Shown: piece by piece, positions 1-8,846 of the stretch
How positions within the stretch are numbered: the first letter of the stretch is position 1
Layout of the letters: each line of letters begins with the position of its first letter
Assembly: GCA_026125285.1 (NCBI GenBank)
Contig: JAHCLO010000026.1
Location: forward strand, 37,386 to 101,385
From: Verrucomicrobiia bacterium
Lineage (GTDB): Bacteria > Verrucomicrobiota > Verrucomicrobiia > Limisphaerales > JADLHS01
Direction: 5' to 3'
DNA length: 64,000 bases
Translations under genes and position numbers: made by a program
Notes under the pieces: generated by a model
Told to the model about the DNA's origin: nothing
What the model saw: only the letters and a program-made list of their open reading frames with translations
Database searches by the model: none

Positions 1-1269
1 CGGGAGGTTGAGCGGGCCAGCCTGATGGGAGACGAAGCAACGGCCAAAACCGACCTCGAACTGCCGGACGCCCTCGACATGGCTGGCCTGGAACGAAGCC
101 CACGGTTCCGGTACGGCCATGTCGCCAAACACCACCAAGTTGCCGCCCGCCTCCGCGTAACGCCACAACGCGGCGGCGATGGCGGGTGATAGGTGGTTGA
201 ATTCCCCGGCATTGAACGCGATGGCATCATACGGCGTGTAAGCCAGCCAGGATTCGCTCCATTCGGCAACGGGCATCTCGGCGCGCAGAAACTGCCGCGG
301 CTCAAGACCTGCGCCGCCGGGCAGATGACCCGACATGATGCTGCCAGCGTCGCTGCTGGCTCGCGCAGAAGTCGCCCACACGCTGCCGGAGGGGCCAACG
401 AGTTCCACCGCGTCAATGGCCACCGAGTTATAGGAGACCGTCGACAATTCGAGGCGCACGGTCTTGACGGGCTCCGGCGTCAATGGACAGATGAATTCGC
501 GAAACGCCGAGGTTCCGGAACGCGCGGTCACAGGTACGAAAGACAGCCGTGCCAGATTGGTGCCGGAGCGGCTGCTCAGAATCAGTTCTCCGCCGACGCT
601 GGTAGAGGAGGTTTCATAAACGCGCACACTGGTCACCGGCACGGGTGACTCATATTCCAATTCCAACCAATGCGGTCCGGGGCGGGTGTAATCTGGCACC
701 CAGCTTGTAGGTGAAACCCCGCGGGTGCGGGAGTCCGCCGCGCCGGTCGCCATTTCCGCCGCGTAGGGCATGCGGCTGCCACGCAAAGCCCGGCTGAATT
801 CGTCGAAATCCAGACCCCGGCTCACCAGGATGGTCACCGGAGCGACGCCTCCGCTGTAACCGTGCCGGGCGCGGCTGAAATGTTGGTGGCCATTGGGAAT
901 GTTGACGTAACCGACATTTCGTCCGTCCACCAAGACGCGGAGTTGCGAATTGCCGTTCGCGGGCAGCGGCGGTTGCCAGAACGGCAAAACGGATCGTGAA
1001 TTGGGGGCCAGCACCACTGTGCGTGAAATGCTGCGGATGGAGTTACCCCAGTTGTACGACTGGTCGGGAAACACCAGTGTCACGCGGCGCGGGTCGCTCG
1101 GCGACAGGTTTTCCAGCATCACCCGGAACTCACAATAACCGTGATACGTTTGGCCGGCCGGGACCGCCTGCGGGGCCACGATGATCTCGTCGAACCGCTC
1201 CGCAGCAGTTGCGGCAATAAACCGGCTGCCAAGCAAGCCGCAGACGAGGAACAGAAGCCGTCGGTTCAT
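1..1269 (-). CDS. Exported hypothetical protein, C-terminus outside the window
   Basis: Reading the minus strand from the ATG at 1269 gives 423 codons with no stop before the window edge, so the C-terminus is missing. Residues 1-20 (MNRRLLFLVCGLLGSRFIAA) look like a Sec signal peptide. Residues about 195-310 have the look of a galactose-binding-like beta-sandwich (WLELEYESPVPVTSVRVYE). The visible end contains GGNLVVFGD, reminiscent of the glutamine-amidotransferase-like fold of DUF4350 proteins. The start overlaps the stop of the upstream MoxR gene as ATGA, so the two are probably translationally coupled. Exported proteins of unknown role are common beside moxR. No biochemical function can be assigned. 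Confidence 0.75.
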   Translation of the reverse strand, partial: MNRRLLFLVCGLLGSRFIAATAAERFDEIIVAPQAVPAGQTYHGYCEFRVMLENLSPSDPRRVTLVFPDQSYNWGNSIRSISRTVVLAPNSRSVLPFWQPPLPANGNSQLRVLVDGRNVGYVNIPNGHQHFSRARHGYSGGVAPVTILVSRGLDFDEFSRALRGSRMPYAAEMATGAADSRTRGVSPTSWVPDYTRPGPHWLELEYESPVPVTSVRVYETSSTSVGGELILSSRSGTNLARLSFVPVTARSGTSAFREFICPLTPEPVKTVRLELSTVSYNSVAIDAVELVGPSGSVWATSARASSDAGSIMSGHLPGGAGLEPRQFLRAEMPVAEWSESWLAYTPYDAIAFNAGEFNHLSPAIAAALWRYAEAGGNLVVFGDMAVPEPWASFQASHVEGVRQFEVGFGRCFVSHQAGPLNLP

Positions 1270-2306
1270 GCCGGTTGCAGTTCTACGTCGTTCGGGAGCT
1301 TCAGTCCGGTTTCATCCAGTTGCCCCAGCAACTCCGCCACCAGTTTTGAGGAGGTCATGCGGTCGAAGCGCGCTTGATAGTTCAGGAGCAACCGGTGGTT
1401 CAACACGGCTTGCGCCACAGCCTTGACGTCTTCAAATCCCACACTGGGCCGGCCGGCCACCAGCGCGTGCGCCCGGGCCGCCTCGCCGATGGCGATGGCC
1501 GCGCGCGGTGACGCACCGTAGGCGATGTAGCGGTTCACGGATTCCGTGGCTTCCCCGCCGCCGGGATGCGTGGCCGCCACCAGGCGCGCCACATAGCGGG
1601 ACACGGGCCGTGGCAAATAAATGCGATCCATCGCGCGGAAGATCGTTTCGAGGTCGCCGCGTTCCATCTGCCAGGTCGGCGCGGGCAGTTCACCGCGGCG
1701 CCGCTCGGAGATGATGCGATCCAGCACATCGGCGTTCACTTGATCGAAGAGCAAGCGGAACAGAAAGCGGTCAATCTGCGCTTCCGGCAGCGGATAAGTG
1801 CCTTCGAGTTCAATCGGGTTCTGGCTGGCGAGCACGAAGAACGGCTGGGGCAGGGGACGGGTGGTGCCGAGCAGCGTGACACAATTCTCCTGCATGGTTT
1901 CCAACAGTGCGGATTGAGTTTTCGGCGACGCGCGGTTGATTTCGTCAGCCAGCAGAATATTGGTAAACACCGGGCCGGGCTGAAACACAAGGTCGCGTTT
2001 GCCGGAGTCCGTGTCCTGCAATATGTGGGTGCCAAGAATGTCCCCGGGCATCAGGTCGGGCGTGAATTGGATGCGCTTGAAATCGAGGCGCAACACCTGG
2101 CCGATGGTCTTGACCAGCGCGGTCTTTCCCAGGCCGGGCACGCCTTCCAGCAACACGTGGCCCTTGCTGAGAATGCCGATGAGTACCAGGCGATGCAGTT
2201 CGCTCCGGCCCAGGAGAATCCGGTCCAGTTGTTCGAGGGCTTTGCGCGCCAGTTCGGCGGCGGGCTCCAGTTCCGCGGGTTTCAGGATCGAGGTGGGTTC
2301 GCTCAT
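1266..2306 (-). CDS. MoxR-family AAA+ ATPase
   Basis: The 346-residue product is a cytoplasmic AAA+ ATPase of the MoxR/RavA type, a family of chaperone-like ATPases that act on envelope or metalloprotein partners. Walker A is GVPGLGKTAL at about residues 55-64 and Walker B is ILLADEINRA at about 117-126. The ASQNPIELEGTYPLPEAQID block and a C-terminal lid helix region follow, and the length is normal for the family. The ATG at 2306 fits the conserved N-terminus. It sits between a membrane/coiled-coil protein upstream and an exported protein downstream (ATGA overlap), all on the minus strand. The usual DUF58 and VWA partners are not seen and may lie beyond the left edge. Confidence 0.93.
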   Translation of the reverse strand: MSEPTSILKPAELEPAAELARKALEQLDRILLGRSELHRLVLIGILSKGHVLLEGVPGLGKTALVKTIGQVLRLDFKRIQFTPDLMPGDILGTHILQDTDSGKRDLVFQPGPVFTNILLADEINRASPKTQSALLETMQENCVTLLGTTRPLPQPFFVLASQNPIELEGTYPLPEAQIDRFLFRLLFDQVNADVLDRIISERRRGELPAPTWQMERGDLETIFRAMDRIYLPRPVSRYVARLVAATHPGGGEATESVNRYIAYGASPRAAIAIGEAARAHALVAGRPSVGFEDVKAVAQAVLNHRLLLNYQARFDRMTSSKLVAELLGQLDETGLKLPNDVELQPA

Positions 2307-2352
2307 GGATTCAGAATTGGTTCGCAGTCTTGAAGCCGGGTGTCATGGCACC

Positions 2353-2385
2353 CTGTGACTCCGCCTCCTCACGTCGGCGGCTACT
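2353..2385. repeat. Short hairpin repeat, CCRCC/GGYGG family, copy 1
   Basis: CCGCC at 2361-2365 pairs with GGCGG at 2376-2380 around the loop TCCTCACGTC. A second copy lies at 12636-12665, where both stem arms have changed together (CCACC/GGTGG) while the loop is nearly the same. It lies in the gap just upstream of the moxR start. Confidence 0.6.
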
Positions 2386-2415
2386 ATGCGGGCGGGCGTT
2401 TTTCAAGGGGTCTCC

Positions 2416-3843
2416 TTATTCTTCACGTTTGAAGAAACGCTGCACGGTTTGTTTGTGGCGCGGCAGAATCGCCTGCGCGTGGGCGGTCCCGCCGCCGCTT
2501 GGCGCGCCCGCCAGTGCGCCACTGCCAACCACCACGTCCTCCCCGCTCAAATCGGGTGCCGCACGGCTCACCCCCACAAACTGTGCATCGGACAACCGGC
2601 TCGAAGGCGGTAGCGCTTCTTCCTTGAACTTGGCGCCCTCTTCCGCCGAACCGTCAGTCCAGGTCATCGGCGCGTCACCCCGGCCACGATCAACGCCGCC
2701 GCGACAATAGCTGGCCACCAGTGCGATCAGCCCCTCACACTCACCTTCACACTCGGCCAGAAACGCCGCGAGCGCGTCAGGATTCAAACACGCGCCGGCT
2801 TTGTCGCATTTGCCCAGCAACGCGGCGTCAATCAACTTGAGATTGGCCAACCTGGCCACCGTCTTGCCCAGGCTGTCTTTGTTGAACTTCAGCGCGCTCA
2901 AGAGTTTCTCCATGTCCTCCTTGCTCAATCCGTTCAGGTCCGACAGCAGTTCCGGCGGAATCTCGCCCTTCAGCAAACCCTCCTCCAGTTGGGCGGACTT
3001 CACCATGGACGCGAGGTCCTGGGCGGCGCGCGTGGCCGTGGCTTCGCTCATGCCCGATTCCGCCGCGGATTGCAGCGCGCTCGCGAGGGTCTCGGCCCGC
3101 GTCAGGCTCGTGAGTTTGGCCAGTGCTTCCTCCGCCGCCTGCCGGGCCAGGTCGCTGTTGGATTCTTTGAGATGATCCAACGCCTCCCAGGTCTTGTTGG
3201 GATCAAGCCCGGACGATTCCTCCCTGAGTTTGGCCAACTGTTTCTGCAATTCGTCCGCTTTGCTTTCCTCGAGAATTTTTTCCTCGGCCAGCAATTCAAT
3301 CTCTGCGTGCAACTCCTCCACCAACTGACCGATCTCCAGTTTCGGTTTGGCGGACAAGGTGGTCAGACGCTCCGGCAACAACAGGGTGACAGCCACAAAA
3401 GCCGCCGATAGGCTGAACAATCCCATGGCCCGCCCGCTGCGCCAGCGCAAGCGGGGTGTGGCCGGGGCCGGCACCCGATTCTGCCAGGCGGACATGTCCG
3501 CGACTTCTTCGGTCATGATCACGCCGCCGCAGTGGTTCAACTCGTCGTACGCGGCGCGAACTCTGGTAAACGCCGGTTGGCGTCGCCACTCGCGTAGCGC
3601 GGCGATCAGAGCCAGCGGCAGGAATCCGAGCAGTCCATAAACCAGCCAGGAATCCTCCAGTGCCCCGGAAAACCGGACGGCCAAGACCACCACGCCCCAG
3701 ACGAAGAACCAGAGGGTGGCCCACTGCACCGCGCCCCGGAACATCAGCAGCAGCGCCAGCCGGTGGAAAAGCGACTTCAGGGAACGGGAGTGAGCAGACG
3801 CGGAAGGCAACGTCCGAAGGTCGGTTGTATGTGGCTCGCGCAT
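2416..3843 (-). CDS. Membrane protein with long Glu/Lys/Ala-rich helical region
   Basis: The 475-residue product is not assigned to a named family. Hydrophobic segments lie at about residues 26-60, 66-84 and 143-162. Residues about 165-300 are rich in Glu, Lys, Leu and Ala, with heptad-like stretches, and probably form a helical or coiled-coil region outside the membrane. The C-terminal 60 residues are Gly/Ser/Ala-rich. Two cysteines in a CDKAGAC stretch and a CEGECEG stretch stand out. It is the first gene of the moxR cluster, 109 bases upstream of moxR on the same strand, and similar helical membrane proteins occur in verrucomicrobial and planctomycete moxR operons. Role inferred only from context: part of the MoxR envelope machinery. 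Confidence 0.8.
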   Translation of the reverse strand: MREPHTTDLRTLPSASAHSRSLKSLFHRLALLLMFRGAVQWATLWFFVWGVVVLAVRFSGALEDSWLVYGLLGFLPLALIAALREWRRQPAFTRVRAAYDELNHCGGVIMTEEVADMSAWQNRVPAPATPRLRWRSGRAMGLFSLSAAFVAVTLLLPERLTTLSAKPKLEIGQLVEELHAEIELLAEEKILEESKADELQKQLAKLREESSGLDPNKTWEALDHLKESNSDLARQAAEEALAKLTSLTRAETLASALQSAAESGMSEATATRAAQDLASMVKSAQLEEGLLKGEIPPELLSDLNGLSKEDMEKLLSALKFNKDSLGKTVARLANLKLIDAALLGKCDKAGACLNPDALAAFLAECEGECEGLIALVASYCRGGVDRGRGDAPMTWTDGSAEEGAKFKEEALPPSSRLSDAQFVGVSRAAPDLSGEDVVVGSGALAGAPSGGGTAHAQAILPRHKQTVQRFFKREE

Positions 3844-4276
3844 GATTGACGCCTATTAGACAGACATCCACAGATATCGTCACGTTTAATAATAATTCCC
3901 GCGTCCGTGGAATTACACAATGACGGCGGGATTGGAACGAAGCCATGGTCCGTCATCCCTGGGCAATACCTGCTGAAGTTGGCGACCCTTGGGCCGTTCA
4001 ATCGTTGCGCACGCCTCTCCGACAAGCTCTACGCCGCTGGTGAGACGTTGCAGGTTTGGTGCGATGACCTGCCTTGCCTGCGGCTCTTCGCGCGCGAAGG
4101 GCCTGAGTAATGAGGAGGATGTGCAGTTGGTCCTTGTCACGCCCCGCCGCCCGTTTGCTTCGGCAAATCCGGTCCAAAGGCAGTACCGGGAGTTTGAGGC
4201 CGTGAAACGGCAGCCGTATCGCCCGGCGGTACTCCTTGGATCCGGCGTGAATTTCGGTCCTTTTGTGAAAGAGCGG
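3844..4276. other. Gene-free stretch left of the insertion sequence; possible remnant frame
   Basis: No convincing gene was found. The minus strand from 4276 to 3998 is open and contains IRLPFHGLKLPVLPLD. That frame lines up with an open minus-strand frame on the far side of the insertion sequence (5725 and higher, containing QDFLVGCELAVTGAVHGITY) if 4277-5722 is removed. This may be a decayed gene split by the insertion sequence. It could equally be chance, because the frame match has a one-in-three probability and the right part contains a TAG. The promoter of the 3843 gene should also be here. Confidence 0.3.
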
Positions 4277-5722
4277 CCTAAAATTGAGGTTCCTGCCGGA
4301 ATGTTTTGCAGCACTCAACGGTTTTTTCAGGGCATGGTCTCAGGCCTCCAGCGGTTGCAGCTGATGGACGCGGGAGAGAATTTTTTCGGTCCAGGTCCGA
4401 AGGACCGGCGAATCGGCCAAGCGCAGTGTGGGGCGGTTCTGTGGTCGGGTCAGTTCTCCCGGCAGCCAGAATAGTCTGTAGCGCAGCGTGCCCAGCGTCA
4501 GGTCCTGCCACTCTGGAGGCAGGCAGGTGCGTTGGAAGGTAGTGACTAAATTGTGGGCCAGCCGAATCACTTCCAAGTAGAGCGCATTGGCGGCAAAGTC
4601 CCCGGTTGGGATCTTTCGCAGAGCGAAGTTTTCCCGCAGTTCGTAGATGCGCGGCTCCATGCCTGCACGCCCATCATAGAAATGCCACACTCCCTCCGGA
4701 GTGAGCGTCAGATTGGTAATCCAAGCCCGATACAAATAGCTTCCCAGATTGAACAGGGTCGGCTCGGGCTCGCTGCGCTCCAGCCGCCGCCGCGCGACGA
4801 TGAAGCGCCGCGCCTGGGACCAGCCGTGCGGTTGAAGTTCCAATTCGGCGATTTCCCACAGGCGATTGCACCGCTGGTAGCGCAAGCCACCCAGTTTGCG
4901 TTTCAGCCCCGTAGTCATGCGCGCCACCACCGCGTATTGGGCGGGTCGTGCTTCGAGCATCTGCAACACAGGGTCGTAACCGAAGCCGGCATCGGCCCGA
5001 ACCCGCAACTCGCGCACGTCCCCGGGCAAAGTGCCCAAACCACTGGCCAACAGTTCGACACTGCCCTCCCAAGTGCCCGCATTGCCCGGTCGCAGTTCGG
5101 TGTCCCAAAGCAGCGAGGAGTTCGCCTCCAGACAGAGGAGCGGATTATAGGAACGTTTGCCGCGGTAGCGCGGATTATAGCCAACCTCCGCCTGCTCCTG
5201 ATGTCCGAAGACCGTGACGACGGTGCTGTCCAGATCCAGGATCAAGCGGGAGCGATGATCGAGCCAATGAATGAACCGTTGCTGAAGTTGATCGTTGACG
5301 CGATGAAGTTGGTGTCTGAAATCCTCCGGTGCTCCGCTCAGGAACCGGCGCAGCGTTTGTGGGTCAGGATCGTCCGGCAGTCCGGTCAGATACTGAAAGG
5401 TTCCGTTGGCGCGGAGGAAGGAAGAGGTCTCGATGCGGCCCAAACCCAGCAGGATCGGATACAGGAGTGCCAGCGTCATCTGCGACAGACTGTAGCGTTG
5501 ATTGCGCCGGGGATACCGCAGATGGCGGGCAAGGAAATCGCGCAATTGCAGCACTCGTGTAAATTCGTGAAAGAAGTAAACGCCGCCATAGTGCGTCAAA
5601 CCCCCGTGATTACAGGCGATCTTGAGGTTTCTGGGTGCGCGGCGCATGTTGAGCCTCACTTCACTAAAAGGGAGGTAAGGCTCAAAACTTAAAAAGGCCA
5701 TTGCGGCCCGTCAATATCTAGG
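4277..5722 (-). mobile_element. IS1380-type insertion sequence with degenerate ends
   Basis: The element is defined by the DDE transposase at 4340-5647. Candidate ends are CCTAAAATTGAGGTTCC at 4277-4293 and, on the other strand, CCTAGATATTGACGGGCC at 5722-5705. They align at about 13 of 17 positions with one gap. Both begin with CCT, as IS1380-family ends often do, and both lie about 60-75 bases from the transposase ends. No target-site duplication is visible, which suggests an old insertion or a misplaced boundary. At 1446 bases it is slightly short for the family. Confidence 0.5.
4340..5647 (-). CDS. IS1380-family DDE transposase
   Basis: The 435-residue protein is a cut-and-paste transposase. 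It opens with the family's N-terminal block (HGGLTHYGGVYFFHEF). It carries candidate acidic residues in LILDLDSTVVTVFG (first Asp), RVRADAGFGYDP (second Asp) and the MEPRIYELRENFAL block (Glu), and ends with the usual WF/RLF-type tail. An in-frame ATG at 5701 would add 18 residues, but these run into the putative terminal repeat, so the ATG at 5647 is preferred. The frame appears intact, so the transposase may be functional. It lies between the moxR and lptE clusters and shows no functional link to either. Confidence 0.85.
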   Translation of the reverse strand: MRRAPRNLKIACNHGGLTHYGGVYFFHEFTRVLQLRDFLARHLRYPRRNQRYSLSQMTLALLYPILLGLGRIETSSFLRANGTFQYLTGLPDDPDPQTLRRFLSGAPEDFRHQLHRVNDQLQQRFIHWLDHRSRLILDLDSTVVTVFGHQEQAEVGYNPRYRGKRSYNPLLCLEANSSLLWDTELRPGNAGTWEGSVELLASGLGTLPGDVRELRVRADAGFGYDPVLQMLEARPAQYAVVARMTTGLKRKLGGLRYQRCNRLWEIAELELQPHGWSQARRFIVARRRLERSEPEPTLFNLGSYLYRAWITNLTLTPEGVWHFYDGRAGMEPRIYELRENFALRKIPTGDFAANALYLEVIRLAHNLVTTFQRTCLPPEWQDLTLGTLRYRLFWLPGELTRPQNRPTLRLADSPVLRTWTEKILSRVHQLQPLEA

Positions 5723-5997
5723 GAAAATCGCATGGCCACCCCGCTTTTCACGCCGGAAATAGGTAATACCGTGGACTGCGCCGGTAACGGCAAGTTCGCA
5801 GCCGACAAGGAAGTCCTGGTGAATCTGCGGCTCCGGCTACGGATAAACATGGTCCGAGAACTTGGATGTCATTTGGGGAGGCCGACCCATGCTGGTAAAC
5901 TGTGACAGCAGTCTCGAGAAGACTTGGTTGGAGTCGAAGGCCAGGATCGCAGGCGGCCTTCGGGCTGGCTTGGTTTCACTCGCCCCAAGCGGCGAAT
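5723..5997. other. Gene-free stretch right of the insertion sequence
   Basis: A 57-codon plus-strand frame (5732-5905) has no recognisable features. The minus strand reads FSRLLSQFTSMGRPPQMTSK, then a TAG, then QDFLVGCELAVTGAVHGITY up to the insertion-sequence boundary. This looks like a decayed coding sequence that I cannot identify. Confidence 0.3.
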
Positions 5998-6510
5998 CTA
6001 CCAACTCCCATCTGCCAGCAGCGCGGTGATCTGTCGCGCAAGGTCCGTAGCGGCCAATGGCAGAGCCTGCCGTTGACTGCTGGTCAAATCCGAATCCACG
6101 CGCATGAGCGTGTAGCCCGTGACGCTGGTGTCGAGCACCACTCTTCCAGTGGCGGGTTCGTGCGCGGTGACTTGGGCCGTGAGGCCGACGCGATAATCTC
6201 GCACGCTAACCACGTCCTCCGGCACGAAACTCTGTTCCTGCCGATGATAGCGGGTGATGACTCCGCTCACCACGAGATCGCCCGCGCCGCGGGTGGCCAG
6301 CCGATAACTGCCGTCACGCTGGAGTTCCTTTCGCAAGGCGCCCGTCACCGCATCGCCCAATCGCGGTTCGAGGGTGCGGTTCGCAAACGGCACCACCTGC
6401 ACCGATTTGTCGCCGGCGGCCAGGCCGTGAGTCGGCCCCAGCCGATAACCGGCACAACCACTCAACACGAAGCCGGCGCACAGGGTCACAAGGCAATGGA
6501 ACTTCCGCAT
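5998..6510 (-). CDS. lptE: LptE-like outer-membrane lipoprotein
   Basis: The 170-residue product is probably the LptE partner of the LptD translocon, which places lipopolysaccharide in the outer leaflet of the outer membrane. The signal peptide ends in a lipobox (VLSGC, Cys at residue 19) followed by AGYRLGP, the common LptE/RlpB opening. The central part (VQVVPFANRTLEPRLGDAVT) matches the family pattern of an NxT/LEP block followed by an alternating beta-sheet. The ATG at 6510 is preferred because it starts the signal peptide 10 bases after the upstream bamD-like stop. An earlier ATG would overlap that gene and spoil the signal. The family is divergent, so the symbol is tentative. Confidence 0.8.
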   Translation of the reverse strand: MRKFHCLVTLCAGFVLSGCAGYRLGPTHGLAAGDKSVQVVPFANRTLEPRLGDAVTGALRKELQRDGSYRLATRGAGDLVVSGVITRYHRQEQSFVPEDVVSVRDYRVGLTAQVTAHEPATGRVVLDTSVTGYTLMRVDSDLTSSQRQALPLAATDLARQITALLADGSW

Positions 6511-6520
6511 AGTTTTCCGG

Positions 6521-7507
6521 TTATCGGCTGGCGGTTTCCAGCCGACGGCTGATGGAATCAATCCGCTCCAAGGCCTCGGCGGCGTAGGGCGAATCGGGAT
6601 CCAGCTGCAGCGTTTCGTTGTAATACATCAGCGCTCCCTTCCACCGATGGCCTTTCTCGTAAAACCTGGCGATGGCAAAACTGCCGCGCGCCTGTTCGCG
6701 TTTCAACGAGGCGATGATCCGCTGCGCCTCGGGCACCCGCGCGTCGTCCGGATAAAGGGTGATGAATTCCGTGAAGGTGGCGATGGCCTTGCCGGCCATG
6801 CTTTGGTCGTACTCGGCGGTGGCGGCTTGCTTTTGGTAGGCAATGCCAGCGCGATAGACCGCCTCGGCAGCAATGACTGGCCGGTCGTGGTAACGGTCCG
6901 CCGCGCGTTCGTAGGCTTTCACGGCCTCGGGGTACTGTTTTTGTTTTTCCCGCGCCGCGCCAATGCGTAATTGCGCCTCCGGGGCCACGTCGCTGTACGG
7001 GCCGCTCTTGACGATCTTCTCAAACATCCCTGCTGTCTTGTCCATGGACGGGTAGAGTGGGATGTAACCCGCCAGCTTGAACCATTGACCATTTAGGAAG
7101 CGGCCAGCAATCTCGTATTGCCGCTGCAACACTTCCTCGGCGTTTTCGCTCTTGGGATATCTTTCGAGGATCTTCTGATACTGCGCGAAGGCCTTTTCGT
7201 CCTGATTCCGGGCTTCGTGGCAGCGGCCCACGAGGTATTGCGCGTCCGGGGCGTAATCGGACAACGGCCACACGCGCACGACCCGCCGGGCGGCCTTGAG
7301 CGCCAGGGCATACTTCTGTTCCTCGAACGCCGTTTGGGCCACCTCTAACTGATCCTTGGCGCGCGCCCGCTGCCACTTGCCTTCACCACCAACCGGTTCG
7401 TAGGTCCAACCTTCACCCGGGGTATAGACCAGTGGGGCCGGTGAACGAAACGGCAAGAGCATCACTGCGCCCGCGATCAAAACTGCCCAACTAAAACGGC
7501 GATTCAT
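6521..7507 (-). CDS. bamD: BamD-like TPR protein of outer-membrane assembly
   Basis: The 328-residue exported protein contains about six tetratricopeptide-type helical pairs (for example ALKAARRVVRVWPLSDYAPD and YQKILERYPKSENAEEV). This arrangement is typical of BamD/YbgF-type scaffolds, which help BamA insert outer-membrane proteins. Its N-terminal 25 residues are a signal peptide, but no lipobox cysteine follows, unlike Enterobacterial BamD, so lipid anchoring is doubtful. It lies 10 bases upstream of the lptE-like gene on the same strand, which makes an envelope-biogenesis pair. A general TPR protein is the alternative reading. Confidence 0.8.
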   Translation of the reverse strand: MNRRFSWAVLIAGAVMLLPFRSPAPLVYTPGEGWTYEPVGGEGKWQRARAKDQLEVAQTAFEEQKYALALKAARRVVRVWPLSDYAPDAQYLVGRCHEARNQDEKAFAQYQKILERYPKSENAEEVLQRQYEIAGRFLNGQWFKLAGYIPLYPSMDKTAGMFEKIVKSGPYSDVAPEAQLRIGAAREKQKQYPEAVKAYERAADRYHDRPVIAAEAVYRAGIAYQKQAATAEYDQSMAGKAIATFTEFITLYPDDARVPEAQRIIASLKREQARGSFAIARFYEKGHRWKGALMYYNETLQLDPDSPYAAEALERIDSISRRLETASR

Positions 7508-7565
7508 GTTTCGACGTTAATGACGCGCTGCGGGTGAGTCAAGGCCACCAAAGGGCCTTCCGGTT

Positions 7566-7787
7566 TCAGTCAGCAATCAGGCTTACGATCAGGACTATCA
7601 ACAAGAGCGTGAAGCCAATGCCCGCCAGACCGCAAGTGACCTCCCAAGCCACGCGCCAGCGATTTGCATGTCGCCAGCGTTCATGTGTCCGAGTTCGGAA
7701 GGAGCGCGAGAAAGCGTAGCGCCAGCCGGCCACAGCAGCGTGCCACCAGTCCACCAACTCCAGCGCCTCGAAGAGGGATGCCGCCAT
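7566..7787 (-). CDS. Small protein with C-terminal membrane helix
   Basis: The 73-residue product starts with an ATG 29 bases after the upstream zinc-ribbon gene. The N-terminal 50 residues are rich in Trp, Arg and His. Residues 52-71 (LAGIGFTLLLIVLIVSLIAD) form one clear membrane helix, so it is probably tail-anchored. No family is recognised. Its position between two genes on the same strand, with short gaps, supports it as a real gene of the envelope block. Confidence 0.55.
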   Translation of the reverse strand: MAASLFEALELVDWWHAAVAGWRYAFSRSFRTRTHERWRHANRWRVAWEVTCGLAGIGFTLLLIVLIVSLIAD

Positions 7788-7816
7788 GTGGAGTCGCCAC
7801 GGACCCGCGCCTGAAT

Positions 7817-8320
7817 TTAGCCGCGATAGATCACCAGCACCGCGTAATCCGTCAGCAGCTTCTGCGAACCGATGTCGAGATGGGTGTAGGTGAGCGAGTT
7901 GACGCTGATGATGTTGCTCTCGCCGACTTTGGAGAGGAAGTTTGAAACCATCTCGTCAAATTTGTCATGTCCCACCTCGATGCAATCCGTGTGGCGGATG
8001 GTTTTGACCTTCATCTTCTTGTCGGTCTCCTTGGCCGCGACCTCCAGCGGCACCAACGGCTTTTCGATGAGGCTTTCGGTGGGCGTGCTATGGACCGGCA
8101 CCTTCAAGTGCATGGCCACCTTGGCGGCGGCGGAGGAGGCAATGGGATTGACCGGGTGCGCGGCGTCGTGGGTGGGAATGGGGGTGCTGGGAGGCCGCGG
8201 CGGCGATTGCGGGATCACAATTTTTTCACCGCAGGACGGGCAGTTGATTTCGGAGCCGGCGCCGGAACTGTCCACTGCCAGTTCCTGATCACATTTGGGG
8301 CAGTTGAAGATGATGTCCAT
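7817..8320 (-). CDS. Zinc-ribbon protein of unknown function
   Basis: The 167-residue product opens with a zinc ribbon: CPKC at residues 8-11 and CPSC at 27-30. A Pro-rich linker (about 36-55) and a C-terminal alpha/beta region of about 85 residues follow. The C-terminal part (VKTIRHTDCIEVGHDKFDEM, then VSNFLSKVGESNIISVNSLT) resembles small domains used to predict the size of an effect or noise, but I cannot name the family. Similar ribbon-plus-linker proteins are common in Verrucomicrobiota. It is likely cytoplasmic and probably co-transcribed with the downstream small gene and bamD. Confidence 0.75.
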   Translation of the reverse strand: MDIIFNCPKCDQELAVDSSGAGSEINCPSCGEKIVIPQSPPRPPSTPIPTHDAAHPVNPIASSAAAKVAMHLKVPVHSTPTESLIEKPLVPLEVAAKETDKKMKVKTIRHTDCIEVGHDKFDEMVSNFLSKVGESNIISVNSLTYTHLDIGSQKLLTDYAVLVIYRG

Positions 8321-8441
8321 AAGCTGAAAGGTTTGTTTGCTTACCGCGACCGGACATTAAGACCCTCGGCACCGCATGGCCAGTAAAATCCAGAAAAAAC
8401 TTGCATGCGGTGGCGGAAGTCGCACCGCCCGGTGGCCGCCA

Positions 8442-8846
8442 CTAATCGAAGGAACGTTCCAGCGATTTCATCCAAGGCCACACCGGCGAGGAAGGCGGCG
8501 TGCGGCTCTTGACCTCGGCGAAAATCCGGCGGGCCTCGGCGGGATTCTCGCGGACAATGGCCACACAGAATTCAAGTTCGATCCACGCCCGGCGCGGATC
8601 CTGGAGCACCGAGTCGTAGTTCTTGAGCCATGCGCGAAAGGCGGCATTGCCTTCTTGTTTGGCGGCGTGCAGGCTCGCTTCGAGTTGGGACGGCATTCCA
8701 GCCAGCGTCGCCGGATTCACGGCGGTGCCCGCCTCAACCTGCTTCTTGCCGCTCCGCTCCGCTTCAACCTGCTGCCAATAGCGGAAGATGTGGTAACCGC
8801 AAAAGACCACCACGAGGATAATAAGGACGCTGATGAGTTTGGTCAC
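8442..8846 (-). CDS. Single-pass membrane protein of unknown function
   Basis: The 134-residue product has an N-terminal membrane helix (residues 4-21, LISVLIILVVVFCGYHIF), a basic linker, and a helical soluble tail containing WLKNYDSVLQDPRRAWIELE. The start codon is GTG, and it overlaps the murA stop by four bases (GTGA), which implies coupling to murA. No family is recognised. The start is well supported by that overlap and by the position of the helix. Confidence 0.75.
   Translation of the reverse strand: MTKLISVLIILVVVFCGYHIFRYWQQVEAERSGKKQVEAGTAVNPATLAGMPSQLEASLHAAKQEGNAAFRAWLKNYDSVLQDPRRAWIELEFCVAIVRENPAEARRIFAEVKSRTPPSSPVWPWMKSLERSFD

Noticed and set aside
4553..5692. Plus-strand 379-codon frame within the transposase
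   Set aside because: Antisense shadow of the IS1380 transposase. No family or start signal.
5732..5905. 57-codon plus-strand frame right of the insertion sequence
   Set aside because: No features. The opposite strand looks more like a decayed gene, and the region is probably non-coding.
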